Positions 1-8,236 of a DNA stretch of 64,000 bases are shown here, piece after piece. This DNA comes from Eretmocerus hayati (taxonomy: Eukaryota > Arthropoda > Insecta > Hymenoptera > Aphelinidae). The stretch covers positions 74,731,186 through 74,795,185 of the forward strand of contig CM056743.1 in assembly GCA_029851415.1 (NCBI GenBank), written 5' to 3'. Both the position numbers and the translations under genes were made by a program. Position 1 is the first letter of the stretch. Every line of letters starts with the position of its first letter. The notes beneath the pieces are model-generated. The model did not search any database. It had not been told where the DNA came from and worked only from the letters and a program-made list of their open reading frames with translations.

Positions 1-1
1 T

Positions 2-1249
2 TCAAATTAACATTCTCGATGCTTGCATGATTCTGCTGAATTTCCGCTCATGTTGCTCTTCCACAGCTCCGGCTCTCTCCTGCTTCTGCCTGAGATGTTC
101 TAGCATCTGTCTATATTCTTCCATCCTTTCACCGAAACCCTGAACTACATTTTTCATCTCCTCATATCCAATCATCAATTCTTCCTTCATCTCAACGATC
201 TTATTATTGGTCTCTCCTTGTCGATCAAGTATACTATCAGCTAGCGACGAAGATTCCATAAATTTCAAATCATAATGCTCGCTATTCTTCTCAACACGCT
301 CGGATGAATTGTAGTGAGATTTTTTTAATCCAATCAGCTCGGTAGTCAAATGACCTGCTACAACCGAATGCACATCATTAATCTCTTTGTGAATAAAGTC
401 CTTGAGGTTAACAAAATCATTGTTGATTTTCAAGTATACGTCTTTCAAATTTGTGATAGATTTTTTCATATCCTTGATGCTATCCATCATATTAGCATTC
501 GATTCGTCGATTCTATCAAACTTTTCCTCGGAGACTGCGGAATGATCCATGAATACCTTGGTCAAATTGATCACTTGACTTTTGAAATGGAGATTATCTC
601 CTTGGCTTTGAACCAAACTTTTCTTAGCATCAGTGAATAACATTTCATTCTTCTTGAACCTGGTCTCAGAATCCTCCATGTTTTCCTCACGTAATTCTTC
701 CCGACGCTCGAGAGCTAGAATTTTTTGATTCATATTCGTGATAAAGGCACGGATTTCCGATTTTACAGCATCAAAATTATCATTCATTTTCCGATCGTTC
801 CTGACTACTTCATTCTTTACGTGGAACATATTCAAGTCCACAGCGTGGAATGTTGCAGCTAGCTTTTCCATCAGCTTTGTCTCATTTTCATCCTTATTTT
901 CCACCATAAACTTAGTTCCTGTTTCATCATGTGAGAGAATGGTCTCGTCAATCTCATCATTTTCCTCCTCAGAAATAGAGTCTCCTATACACATTGCATA
1001 TAATTAAAACGTAATTCACCACACGAGCTTGCATAATTAATTATCACACATACCGGCTACTGCATTGAGCACCTTTTCACGTTCTCCCGAGGCACTGGCT
1101 TGCGGTACAGCTGACCCTCCTCCAGACTTTGCTCCCAAATCAAGAGACAAATCCTGATCCTGATTATTCTTAGTTCTAGATAGATTCGAAGTGGACGACC
1201 ATGATCTTGAGGTTCCATCCTCGAGAACTTTAGACGAGCTTTTCTCCAT
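2..1249 (-). CDS. Spliced coiled-coil protein of the Polinton-like element (two exons)
   Basis: The protein is about 392 residues from exons 1249-1054 and 984-2, with a TGA at 4-2. The intron at 1053-985 begins GTATGT and ends ATAG, and joining restores one frame with a Gly codon split G/GA. The first reading-frame codon at 1255 is GTG; the first ATG is at 1249, and a TATA box with initiator lies upstream. The N-terminal 80 residues are Ser/Gly-rich and low in complexity, followed by an acidic patch (SEEENDEIDE). The rest is dominated by heptad-like Leu/Ile/Met spacing rich in Lys and Glu, so long coiled coils are expected. I recognise no enzymatic motif. Position at the element end and length suggest a structural or scaffolding role; this is inference. 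It is the leftmost gene and runs to the window edge, so the terminal repeat of the element is not visible. Confidence 0.6.
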
Positions 1250-1285
1250 TTTCACGCAACTGTTCTCTTCAAACTGTAGAGACGT

Positions 1286-1313
1286 AATGATTCAAACGTG
1301 AATCAAATTTCTT
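1286..1313 (-). promoter_or_regulatory. TATA box and initiator of the leftmost coiled-coil gene
   Basis: On the minus strand TATAAATA occupies 1320-1313. A TCATT initiator-like site lies at 1290-1286, placing A+1 at 1288, 32 bases from the first T of the TATA box, the usual arthropod spacing. The ATG follows at 1249. The spacing is seen; promoter use is inferred. Confidence 0.45.
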
Positions 1314-1315
1314 AT

Positions 1316-2460
1316 TTATAGGATGAAGCCAGCTTCTCTGAGCTCCTCAATTAGAGAAATTACTTCGTTCCTAAGTGACTCATTCCCAGCTTGCATAGAA
1401 CGTAAACAGAGATCTAAGCGTGAGCAAATCTCGTTGACATCATCCCACCAAACGTATTCAACTCCTGTTTTTTGCCCTCGCAGAGTCAGAGTATCGTTGT
1501 CTATGCTTTTCACGAGTTTTCGCAGCCCTGAGCCTATTTGATTTTTGAAGAGTGGACCAATAACGTTCTTATATTTTTCACTTTTTGAACTAATAATCCG
1601 TTTATTGGGATCATGATCTCGTCTATGAGCATTGGACCACTCCAAAATTTTCTTGTACCTCATCAAATCATGCGATCTATGGTTTTGAGGATTCGCCTTA
1701 AAGATTAATTCATAGATTCCAAGCGTTGGCTGAACAACATGGTCGCGTCCTAAGAGTAGAACGTCATTATTTTCATCAAAATCGAGCGTTAAGGAGCCTA
1801 ACATTAATTGATTATCTTAATAATATGGGCCATAGGTCAAATCTGAACCTTTGTTTTGCTTAATAAAATCCGAGAGATAACGAAGCGACAAAGCACCCAA
1901 ATTTTTATGAAGAAAATCTTGAAAGTTGGTCCATTCTCGTGGATTTTCAACGATCCGTTGAATCGATTTTTCGAGAGATGGTTCATCGTCCACGATGCTT
2001 GACTCATCATTATCGGTAGAGTATACCTCTTCGACATATTGTCGGCTGCGGGTTTTGTTCGGGTGCAGAAAAGAAGAAGACGCAGGCGTGGGCAGAGATG
2101 TGCTCGCGTTGAGACGCTCTTCGTTGAAACTTGAACGCCTTGGGATGTCTATGATCCTCCGATCTTCTTCTACACCACCCTCATCGCTGTCGTTTTCCAT
2201 TGGCTCATCGATTAGCTCATTTTTCAGTTTTCCATCATCGATTATTTTTTCTTGTTGGCTATCTAACTTCTCCAAAGGCTGAACTATAGGCTGAAGATTC
2301 TCGATTGCCTCATCACGAAGAGCTGATTTTGCAATTTTCAGAGCGCTGCTTTTTTTGCGAATTGCTGACGAGGCCTTGGCTATTTGCTTCGCGATCTCAG
2401 TTTTTTCTTTCTTCTTCTTCTCAATCTCAGTTTTCCTCCTTTTTTTGAAGCACTCTCTTC
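1316..2460 (-). pseudogene. DUF8207-type Polinton protein, interrupted by one in-frame TAA
   Basis: One frame on the minus strand runs from about 2460 to 1316 with a single TAA at 1819-1817. On both sides the protein matches the DUF8207-containing proteins encoded by arthropod Polintons. The N-terminal part carries a basic region (KQIAKASSAIRKK) and an acidic and Ser-rich linker; the C-terminal part carries LGSLTLDF, then VEYVWWDDVNEI and a short helical tail. The frame continues past the stop without shift, so the break is a nonsense change. No ATG exists between the conserved N-terminus and the upstream TGA near 2462, so the start codon also seems lost. It overlaps the C-terminus of the ATPase reading frame by about 80 bases. 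Function is unknown; association with packaging or minor capsid roles is inference from gene order. Confidence 0.6.
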
Positions 2461-3225
2461 ACTGGCTTCGCCTTCGATCTCACCATTTTGACGCTTACCG
2501 TCAGACTGATCGAATGTTATGAATGTATCATAATTTCGTCTGTATCTACCTTTATTTTTCGGTGACGTTTTATCAATCACACAGAAATCATACTTACCGG
2601 CTGACCAACAAGCTGAGCACATGGATTTGAATTCTTCCCAAGTCATATCGGAATTAACGTGGGAATGGTATATCACTCGGAGAGTTGTATCATTAACACT
2701 AAAAATAACTAAAAAGTTCAAATTATCACGGCATAGTTTTTTGGAGCACTCGTGTAGGATTGTGTGAGAAGAATATGTCCAATCCAAAATGTCTAGACAT
2801 GCAAAAATGGGGTAGTAATAAGTGATAATTTTGATGAGCAACGTCGTCAAAAATAAGCAGCGAATTCGGCTTTGCATCTTTCGGATCAATTATCTCCTCA
2901 CTGTCGATTCGTAGAAATTCATATCCTCTAGCTCATTCATAACAGCCTTCAACAGACGATATTTTGCTTGATCCAAGCTCTTGGAATATAGATATATATT
3001 CTCGAATGCTAATCCATTCGGCGCGAATATTAACGATAGCAAAGCATTCGTTTTTCCGCAACCACTCGGACTGATGAATAATGCGCGTAGGTTGCACGGC
3101 AGTAGTTTACCATGCTTGCTCGTGGTCTCTCCTCCTGAGCAATTATCTAGGTTTAGCACGGCTATCCCTTCCTTTTGCTTGACGAATCTCATCTTCACTA
3201 CTGAATTTTTTGATGGGATCAGCAT
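2380..3225 (-). pseudogene. FtsK/HerA-type DNA-packaging ATPase, frameshifted
   Basis: The N-terminal reading frame (3225-2890) has a P-loop in SPSGCGKTN, the Walker A of the A32-like packaging ATPases of Polintons and adintoviruses. Walker B (LIFDDV) and the following conserved block lie at about 2880-2730 in a different frame, and the C-terminal block with RDNLNFLVIF and NSDMTWEEFK lies at 2720-2380 in the frame of the second long open stretch. There are therefore at least two frame changes, near 2905 and near 2730. The family ATPase pumps DNA into capsids. Here it is almost certainly inactive. The start ATG at 3225 is 37 bases from the ATG of the divergent PLA2-like gene, so the two share a very compact bidirectional promoter. 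The family call rests on motif order. Confidence 0.75.
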
Positions 3226-3258
3226 ATAAATATGGTATTTTTAATTATAAGATTAGTT
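3225..3258 (+). promoter_or_regulatory. Compact divergent promoter between ATPase and PLA2-like genes
   Basis: TATAAATA starts at 3225 and a TTAGTT initiator-like site lies at 3253-3258, with A at 3255, 30 bases downstream. The PLA2-like ATG follows at 3263, leaving a leader of about eight bases. On the other strand a TATAATTA lies at 3250-3243, 24 bases ahead of the ATPase ATG. Spacing is seen; activity is inferred. Confidence 0.45.
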
Positions 3259-3262
3259 TCCA

Positions 3263-3643
3263 ATGCAGAGAGGGGGAGGCTTCGTTAATACGTTAATAAA
3301 CAAGATTCCAATTGAGGCACACCTTCCTGGATATCGTTTCTGTGGACCAAGGACTCGGTTGAAAAAAAGGCTAGAACGAGGTGACAAGCCCAAGAATAGG
3401 CTAGATTCCGCCTGTCTCACCCACGATATCGAGTATTCGCTGAATCAAGATCTTGGAAAACGACACGAGGCCGACGCTCGACTACAAGCTGCGGCTGAAT
3501 CGCTCTCCCACGCAAACGACTCATCTTTTTCCGAACGACTCGCAGCCAGAGCAATGGGTAAAATCATGAAAATCAAACGTAAACTTGGTATGGGCATGAA
3601 GAAGAGGAAACGAGCAGTTCGCGGTAAAAAAAGAGAGAGTTGA
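3263..3643 (+). CDS. Phospholipase A2-like capsid-associated protein
   Basis: The 126-residue protein resembles the secreted-type PLA2 domain of parvoviral VP1 that also occurs in Polintons and adintoviruses. The loop motif is GYRFCGPRT at residues 23-31 and the active-site helix is DSACLTHDIEYS, with the catalytic His54-Asp55 pair. In the family this domain hydrolyses membrane phospholipid during particle entry. The usual calcium-loop CGPGT reads CGPRT here, so one loop Gly is replaced by Arg, which may weaken calcium binding. The C-terminal third is a basic Lys/Arg tail that could bind DNA or act as a nuclear signal. The TGA at 3641-3643 overlaps the first codon of the next frame. Confidence 0.75.
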   Translation: MQRGGGFVNTLINKIPIEAHLPGYRFCGPRTRLKKRLERGDKPKNRLDSACLTHDIEYSLNQDLGKRHEADARLQAAAESLSHANDSSFSERLAARAMGKIMKIKRKLGMGMKKRKRAVRGKKRES

Positions 3644-3954
3644 TTTTGGCTCGGAGGGGCGGCTTTTTACCAGCCTTGCCAACGATTGCTGCGCTGTCTG
3701 CACTTGCTACTGGAGCAGCTAATGTTATGAAGAGTGTTTCTGAGATGAGGACGAATAGGAAGCGTTCAGAAGAGTCATCTCGACATCATAGAGCCCTCGA
3801 GAAAGGTGGAAAAGGAATTTATTTGGATCCTTATAGGAATAAGATGGGCTCTGGCCTTAAGAAAAGAAAAAACCCAAACGTCGTCGAGTGTGAAAAGACT
3901 TGGTATGAGCGGGCGAGACATAATGAGGGCTGCGAGGAATATAAAATATTTTAG
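3640..3954 (+). CDS. pX-like core or minor capsid protein without an ATG start
   Basis: The frame codes a hydrophobic glycine/alanine segment (GGFLPALPTIAALSALATG) followed by a helical basic region and a C-terminal GKGIYLDPYRNKMGSGLKKRK. This layout matches the adenovirus pX-like small protein conserved in Polintons and adintoviruses. In adenovirus pX condenses DNA and is cleaved by the protease. The frame opens with TTG at 3640 in a TTGA overlapping the PLA2-like stop. Neighbouring gene pairs have ATGA at this point, so the start may have been lost by a single change, or a non-AUG start may be used. The next in-frame ATG lies beyond the hydrophobic segment. The 3' end overlaps the protease start by 50 bases. 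Confidence 0.6.
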   Translation: MILARRGGFLPALPTIAALSALATGAANVMKSVSEMRTNRKRSEESSRHHRALEKGGKGIYLDPYRNKMGSGLKKRKNPNVVECEKTWYERARHNEGCEEYKIF

Positions 3955-4249
3955 AGGTGTCTTTGCTCGGGATACTCTACCCGACTCTCCCTGGCTTCGT
4001 GAATGTGGTGTGCTTAACTTAGCTAATTTGCTTGATAAAGGCACTCATTGGTGCGCTTGGCGCAAACAGGGTAACGTGGTTAGATATTTCGATTCCTTCG
4101 GTGCTTTGAGCCCACCACCAGAATTAGTTAGATATTTCCGTAACAGTTCTCCAGATTGTCGAATCACGTATAATCGTATACCCAGGCAAACGTATAATCA
4201 AACAAATTGCGGGCAACTTTGCTTACAATTTTTGAGAAGTATAAAATGA
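3905..4249 (+). CDS. Adenain-type cysteine protease
   Basis: A start at ATG 3905 gives 114 residues with the order expected of the Polinton/adenovirus maturation protease. Motifs are ECGVLNLANL (residues 33-42), KGTHWCAW with His48, YFDSFG with acidic Asp63, and TNCGQLCLQFL with nucleophile Cys102. The catalytic His, Asp and Cys are all present and the frame is open. In the family the enzyme cleaves capsid precursors and core proteins during maturation. A longer reading frame extends back to 3806, but that extension overlaps the pX-like frame and has no family motif, so ATG 3905 is preferred. The TGA at 4247-4249 overlaps the ATG of the next gene (ATGA). Confidence 0.8.
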   Translation: MSGRDIMRAARNIKYFRGVFARDTLPDSPWLRECGVLNLANLLDKGTHWCAWRKQGNVVRYFDSFGALSPPPELVRYFRNSSPDCRITYNRIPRQTYNQTNCGQLCLQFLRSIK

Positions 4250-5010
4250 GACTCGCATCGATTTTTCATTTAGTCATGTCTAAAACTTATTCTATATCAC
4301 GTGTTGAACCTAACCTCACCGCTAGCGTAACCCCGAACGTAGATGCTAGCAGTAAAAGCTACGAACTTGCATCAACCAATTTTACAACGGTGAATTCAAT
4401 TAGTAACGTCAATTCGAATAATAATCGATTTCATTTTGATAATCAGGTACATATCATACCGCTCGGATCTTACGAGCTAGAGGATTTACAAGATTCATTA
4501 CGGGAAGTTGTGAGTGATTATCATACAACGGTGGAAAAAAAGACTTTGGAGGCTGAAGAATATCCATTCACGCTTAGGGCTAACAAAGTAACTCTGAGCG
4601 TGGAGTTGTATCCCTACTACGACGTAGATTTTTCTCAGCCTCACAGCATAGGATCTGTTCTAGGATTTTCCAGCGATAAAAAAGCTGGGCCAATTTTGAA
4701 AGCTAACCATTGGCATACATCTAGCGAACTCGTTAAGATCAAAAATATATCAGTGATTAGACTAATCTGTGACATCATCTCTGGCTCATATCTGAACGGA
4801 GTCGAGAGTCATTCACTTTTCGAATTTCCACTACTTGTCCCAACAGGATATTCCACTGACATTGTGCCATCGGATAGAATATATTACCCCGTTCACGTGC
4901 ATACAATTGATCACATTAGTGTGAGTATTCAAGATCAAGACGGAAAACCAGTGGATTTCGAAGGAGAGCCAATAAATTTACAAGTTCATCTTCGAGAACA
5001 GCGGCAATGA
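4246..5010 (+). CDS. Penton-like minor capsid protein (single jelly-roll)
   Basis: The 254-residue protein starts at the ATG of the ATGA overlap at 4246; a second in-frame ATG at 4276 gives 244 residues and is nearer the conserved start (MSKTYSISRVEPNL). The sequence is rich in beta-prone blocks and contains HIIPLGSYELEDL, LSVELYPYYDVDF, SIGSVLGFSS and RLICDIISGSYLNG, the series seen in Polinton and adintovirus penton-like proteins. In the family it occupies capsid vertices. The frame is open from end to end with no break. The TGA at 5008-5010 overlaps the ATG of the next small gene, so protease, penton and small protein are chained by stop-start overlaps. Confidence 0.75.
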   Translation: MRLASIFHLVMSKTYSISRVEPNLTASVTPNVDASSKSYELASTNFTTVNSISNVNSNNNRFHFDNQVHIIPLGSYELEDLQDSLREVVSDYHTTVEKKTLEAEEYPFTLRANKVTLSVELYPYYDVDFSQPHSIGSVLGFSSDKKAGPILKANHWHTSSELVKIKNISVIRLICDIISGSYLNGVESHSLFEFPLLVPTGYSTDIVPSDRIYYPVHVHTIDHISVSIQDQDGKPVDFEGEPINLQVHLREQRQ

Positions 5011-5171
5011 TCGTATATAATAATAGAGGTTGCACAAGAATAACAGTCATTCGCCACCCACCTTCGGTCAAAGCTACATCGGATAAGCCTAGGATTCCGT
5101 TGACTCCTGCAAACGTGAGACTTCTACGTTCATTGGGATTCAAAGTGCGAAAAAATGGAGGACGCTCTTGA
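5007..5171 (+). CDS. 54-residue conserved-position small protein between penton and major capsid genes
   Basis: ATG at 5007 sits in an ATGA overlap with the penton stop, and the TGA ends at 5171, 17 bases inside the major capsid gene. The protein is basic (ITVIRHPPSVKATSDKPRIP, then LRSLGFKVRKNGG). It has no transmembrane segment or known enzyme motif. Tight packing between two capsid genes, with overlap at both ends, argues that it is translated. It could be a capsid cement or a DNA-binding peptide, but that is inference. I do not recognise a named family. Confidence 0.5.
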   Translation: MIVYNNRGCTRITVIRHPPSVKATSDKPRIPLTPANVRLLRSLGFKVRKNGGRS

Positions 5172-6336
5172 TATTTTCGACGACTCACAAGTCGACGAGC
5201 GGATTGTCAAGAAAGATGTGAGATTTTTCAATCCATATACTCCTCACAACTATAACAAGAGCGACGAGATCAGAATTGCGATTCAATCACAAGATATGTT
5301 TGTTTCACCGAGCGTGAGCTATTTACATATCAGTGGGAAGATTAATTATGACAAAGATGCTAGCATCATGTGCGTGAATAATTTTGTACTATTCCTATTC
5401 GCAGAAATACATTATTTATTGAATGGCTTTTGTATAGATACTTGCAAGCATGTTGGGCTCACGACTACTCTTAAAAGTTATTTATCGGTTTCGCGGAGCG
5501 AAGAAAAATCTCTGACTCACGCTTGCTGGAACCTTGGTGATTATAATGTAGATGAAACCAATTATGCTTTCGACTTTTGTATTCCATTGAAGAGAATCTT
5601 TGGTTTTTGCGAAGATTTCAAAAAGATGGTGATTCACTCGAAACAAGAGTTGATTCTCATTCGATCAAAGACGGATCACGATGCCGTAATCGTGGTGCAT
5701 GCTGACTGCAAACCGGAGATTACCATCTCGAATATTACGTGGTGCATGCCCTTTGTCATTCTGAATGATTTGAATAAGCTCCATGTATTGAAGGCGGTGG
5801 ATCGAAATATTTTTCTCACTATAGTTTTCCGGAGCTGGTCGATTCAAGAGGTACCGTTGCTTCAAGAGACAGATAATCATGTATGGTCTGTGAGAAGCTC
5901 TAACAACTTGGAGAAACCTCGATTCATTATATTGGCATTCCAGACTAACAGGAAACAGAACAAGAAGCTTGCTTCTACAATATTTGATCATTGCAAGCTC
6001 TCAAGTTTCAAAGTTTATTTGAATTCCGAGCAATATCCGACGAATAAACAAGTCTCTCTTCTCTATCACATGTTTGCATCGTTTAGAAAATCTTACTATA
6101 ATACTCCAGAAAGCCAAGTTGCTCTTTCTCTCACCGATTTTGTCAAGCTCGTACCAGTCGTTGTAATTGATTGCTCGAGACAGAACGATTCGCTCAAGCA
6201 TTCCTCAATAGATTTGCGTATAGGATTCCAAACGAAAGAAAATATGCCGAAGAATACATCGGCTTACTGCTTAATAATGCATGATAGTATTGTAAGGTAT
6301 AATCCGTTAACCAATATCACTCGCGAGCTGGTATAA
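5155..6336 (+). CDS. Double jelly-roll major capsid protein (hexon-like)
   Basis: The 393-residue protein is open throughout and sits where the major capsid gene sits in Polintons and adintoviruses. Recognisable features are an N-terminal block with FFNPYTPHNYNKSDEIRIAI and QDMFVSPSVSYLHISG, central IHYLLNGF and GDYNVDETNYAFDFCIPL, and a C-terminal half with FKVYLNSEQYP and YHMFASFRKSYY. This block order is that of the double jelly-roll capsid family. Trimers of this protein form the shell. No stop or shift is present. It starts inside the end of the preceding small gene. Confidence 0.75.
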   Translation: MEDALDIFDDSQVDERIVKKDVRFFNPYTPHNYNKSDEIRIAIQSQDMFVSPSVSYLHISGKINYDKDASIMCVNNFVLFLFAEIHYLLNGFCIDTCKHVGLTTTLKSYLSVSRSEEKSLTHACWNLGDYNVDETNYAFDFCIPLKRIFGFCEDFKKMVIHSKQELILIRSKTDHDAVIVVHADCKPEITISNITWCMPFVILNDLNKLHVLKAVDRNIFLTIVFRSWSIQEVPLLQETDNHVWSVRSSNNLEKPRFIILAFQTNRKQNKKLASTIFDHCKLSSFKVYLNSEQYPTNKQVSLLYHMFASFRKSYYNTPESQVALSLTDFVKLVPVVVIDCSRQNDSLKHSSIDLRIGFQTKENMPKNTSAYCLIMHDSIVRYNPLTNITRELV

Positions 6337-6351
6337 ATGTAGGAACTCGGG

Positions 6352-6890
6352 ATGCCAACATATACGAGAAACCATATTTTCATCGACTTGCAAGGATTCA
6401 GCATTGGAGTGGAAAAATGTTTCATTCCAAAGGAAATCGCGGTTTTTAATCTGGAAACAAGGTCAAAAGAATGCTATCTCGTGAAGCCCCCTTTTCCATA
6501 CATGGAACTCGATTGGAGAGATGGGAGACATGCGAGATATATGTATAACAACATACATGGAATTGAATGGAGCTTTGGAGATGTACCTTGGATTCAGAGG
6601 AAATGGATCGCCCGTCGTATCGTTGATGAGAGCAACAACGGGGAGGCGACATTTGTCTACGTGAATTCGGATGAAAAAAAAAATGGGCGAAAGAATTTTT
6701 ACCAGGATATCTTGTTCACAATCCGAATTACCATGTAATTAACATTTACGATGAATACGATCGCGCCTCGAATGATTATTGGTCCAAGGATTACGAATAT
6801 TCAGAATGCGACCATCACGACAATGACTCATTCCGATGTGCTTTGAGAACCGTTGAATATCTTTCGTATGTTGTATGCAAAGATCATTAA
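6352..6890 (+). pseudogene. Polinton-associated RNase H/exonuclease-like protein, shifted at a run of ten A
   Basis: The first frame (6352-6738) starts FIDLQGFSIGVEKCFIPKEIAVF, with VKPPFPYMELDW and NNIHGIEWSFGDVPW; this resembles the DxQGF family encoded by arthropod Polintons, which looks like a 3'-5' exonuclease/RNase H fold. After the run of ten A at about 6674-6683, conserved-looking sequence (FLPGYLVHNPNYHVI, then CDHHDNDSFRCALRTVEYL) continues in another frame to a TAA at 6888-6890. One base of A-run length explains the break, so it may be a mutation, a sequencing artefact or slippage. AATAAA starts at 6889, directly on the stop codon. Enzymatic function is inference. Confidence 0.5.
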
Positions 6891-6894
6891 TAAA
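6889..6894 (+). terminator. Polyadenylation signal overlapping the stop codon of the capsid-side gene set
   Basis: AATAAA at 6889-6894 overlaps the TAA at 6888-6890. It lies between the last capsid-side gene and the TATA box of the next transcript at 6945, so it fits as the end of the 3,255-6,890 transcript. A T/G-rich stretch (TTGGTTGTG) follows at about 6951. Confidence 0.5.
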
Positions 6895-6944
6895 ATGTTA
6901 TGAAAATTGATAGAATTCCATCACTCCCCCACTCCTCTTATACC

Positions 6945-6979
6945 TATAAATTGGTTGTGATTATCAAAATTTGCTCAGT
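6945..6979 (+). promoter_or_regulatory. TATA box plus TCAGT initiator of the coiled-coil/integrase transcript
   Basis: TATAAA at 6945-6950 and TCAGT at 6975-6979 put A+1 (6977) 32 bases after the first T of the TATA box, the textbook arthropod arrangement. ATG follows at 6981, so the leader would be about four bases. Confidence 0.6.
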
Positions 6980-6980
6980 C

Positions 6981-7298
6981 ATGAACATCGATACGTTCGG
7001 TAGGTCCATTGGCACCGAATTTTCTCACAAAAGAGCAATTGCTCAGATTAATCTCAAACAAAGAGCTCTGGAAAGAACCTTGAAATCTCTTGAAGAAAAC
7101 TTGAAAGAAAGCCTGGAAGAACAAGCGAAAAATATTTTTCAAACCAATTTCCGAATCAACGATTGTTGCAAACAGTTGGACAAAGTCGAAGACAGAGTAA
7201 GTACACTGGAAGAAAATATGCATGCTGTAAGTTTAGTCGAGCTCCACAAGCGTCTAGAAAGAGTTGAAACCCAATTGAAAGAATTTATGCGGCAATGA
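6981..7298 (+). CDS. Short coiled-coil protein upstream of the integrase
   Basis: ATG at 6981 lies just after a TATA/TCAGT promoter and gives 105 residues; an in-frame ATG at 6900 would lie upstream of that TATA box and is disfavoured. The protein is almost entirely heptad-like, with LKQRALERTLKSLEENLKES and CCKQLDKVEDRVSTLEENM, so it should be a helical dimer or trimer. No catalytic motif is seen. It is joined to the integrase by an ATGA overlap at 7295-7298, which suggests coupled translation and a partner role for the integrase. That role is inference. Confidence 0.6.
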   Translation: MNIDTFGRSIGTEFSHKRAIAQINLKQRALERTLKSLEENLKESLEEQAKNIFQTNFRINDCCKQLDKVEDRVSTLEENMHAVSLVELHKRLERVETQLKEFMRQ

Positions 7299-8236
7299 GT
7301 GCAGAAAAGATCCAGCTCGTGAAGGAGCTCCACGCGCCAGCCAGGAGAAATTTTCCTCGTCCCTGTGTTGATGTGCGTGGAATCAATGATCTGTGGCAGC
7401 TAGACTTGGCTGTTATGATTCAGTATGCGAATTACAACAAGAACTATAAATATATCCTAGTAGTTATCGATGTTTTCTCAAAATATGTGTGGGCCGAGGC
7501 TATTAAGTCGAAATCTGGTTCAGAAGTCACCGAGGCCTTCAAAAAAATATTGAAAAGAGCTAGAATCGCTCCTAAGAATCTACAAGGTGACAAAGGTCGA
7601 GAATTCTATAACAAAGATTTTTTTAAAGTAATCAAAGACAATAACATAAACATGTATTCCACCTGCAGTAATTTAAAGGCCAGCATATGCGAACGAGTAA
7701 TTAGGACTTTGGAATCAAAAATTTATCAGATATTTTCTCTGAAAGGCAAGTTTATTTGGTTGAATTTTTTACAAGAAATTGTTCAGAAATATAATAATAC
7801 GATACATCGTAAGATACAAATGAAGCCAGCCGAAGTTTGGGAAAAAAGTAAAAATCGAGCTCAAATTGAAGCAGACCTTTTAACTACGGTAATTGCGCGG
7901 AGGAGTATGCCGAGAAAATTCAAATTCAAGGTTGGTGACATAGTACGTATAAGCAAATACAAGTCTCTCTTCGACAAAGGATATCTACCTAATTGGAGTG
8001 CGGAAACGTTCACGATATATCGTGTACAGCAAACCAATCCGCACACGTACCTTCTAGAAGATTATGAAAAAGAGAAGATTGCAGGGTGTTTCTATGAATC
8101 AGAGCTTGCTCACGTGAGAAATCCCAACGTATTTCTCGCTGAAAAAATTTCACGAAGGAAAGGGAATCAGGTTCTTGTAAAGTGGTATGGAATGAAACAG
8201 ACGAGTTGGTGTAAGAAATCTGATATACTTGAGTAA
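7295..8236 (+). CDS. Retroviral-type DDE integrase with C-terminal chromodomain
   Basis: The 313-residue integrase is open. The rve catalytic core has DLWQLDLAV with Asp37, NLQGDKGREF with Asp99, and ASICERVIRTLE with Glu133, giving DD33E spacing. A KFKVGDIVRIS segment follows (an SH3-like DNA-binding fold in the family). Residues 265-313 end in a chromodomain-like block (NQVLVKWYGMKQTSW), typical of Polinton integrases and perhaps directing integration to chromatin. The enzyme inserts the linear element into host DNA. Start codon and preceding stop share ATGA. The 3' end overlaps the convergent polymerase gene by about 87 bases. Confidence 0.85.
   Translation: MSAEKIQLVKELHAPARRNFPRPCVDVRGINDLWQLDLAVMIQYANYNKNYKYILVVIDVFSKYVWAEAIKSKSGSEVTEAFKKILKRARIAPKNLQGDKGREFYNKDFFKVIKDNNINMYSTCSNLKASICERVIRTLESKIYQIFSLKGKFIWLNFLQEIVQKYNNTIHRKIQMKPAEVWEKSKNRAQIEADLLTTVIARRSMPRKFKFKVGDIVRISKYKSLFDKGYLPNWSAETFTIYRVQQTNPHTYLLEDYEKEKIAGCFYESELAHVRNPNVFLAEKISRRKGNQVLVKWYGMKQTSWCKKSDILE

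Noticed and set aside
8150..8236. Convergent overlap of integrase and polymerase as a regulated antisense pair
   Set aside because: Both proteins have family-like C-termini in this segment, and an 87-base overlap is adequately explained by compact packing.
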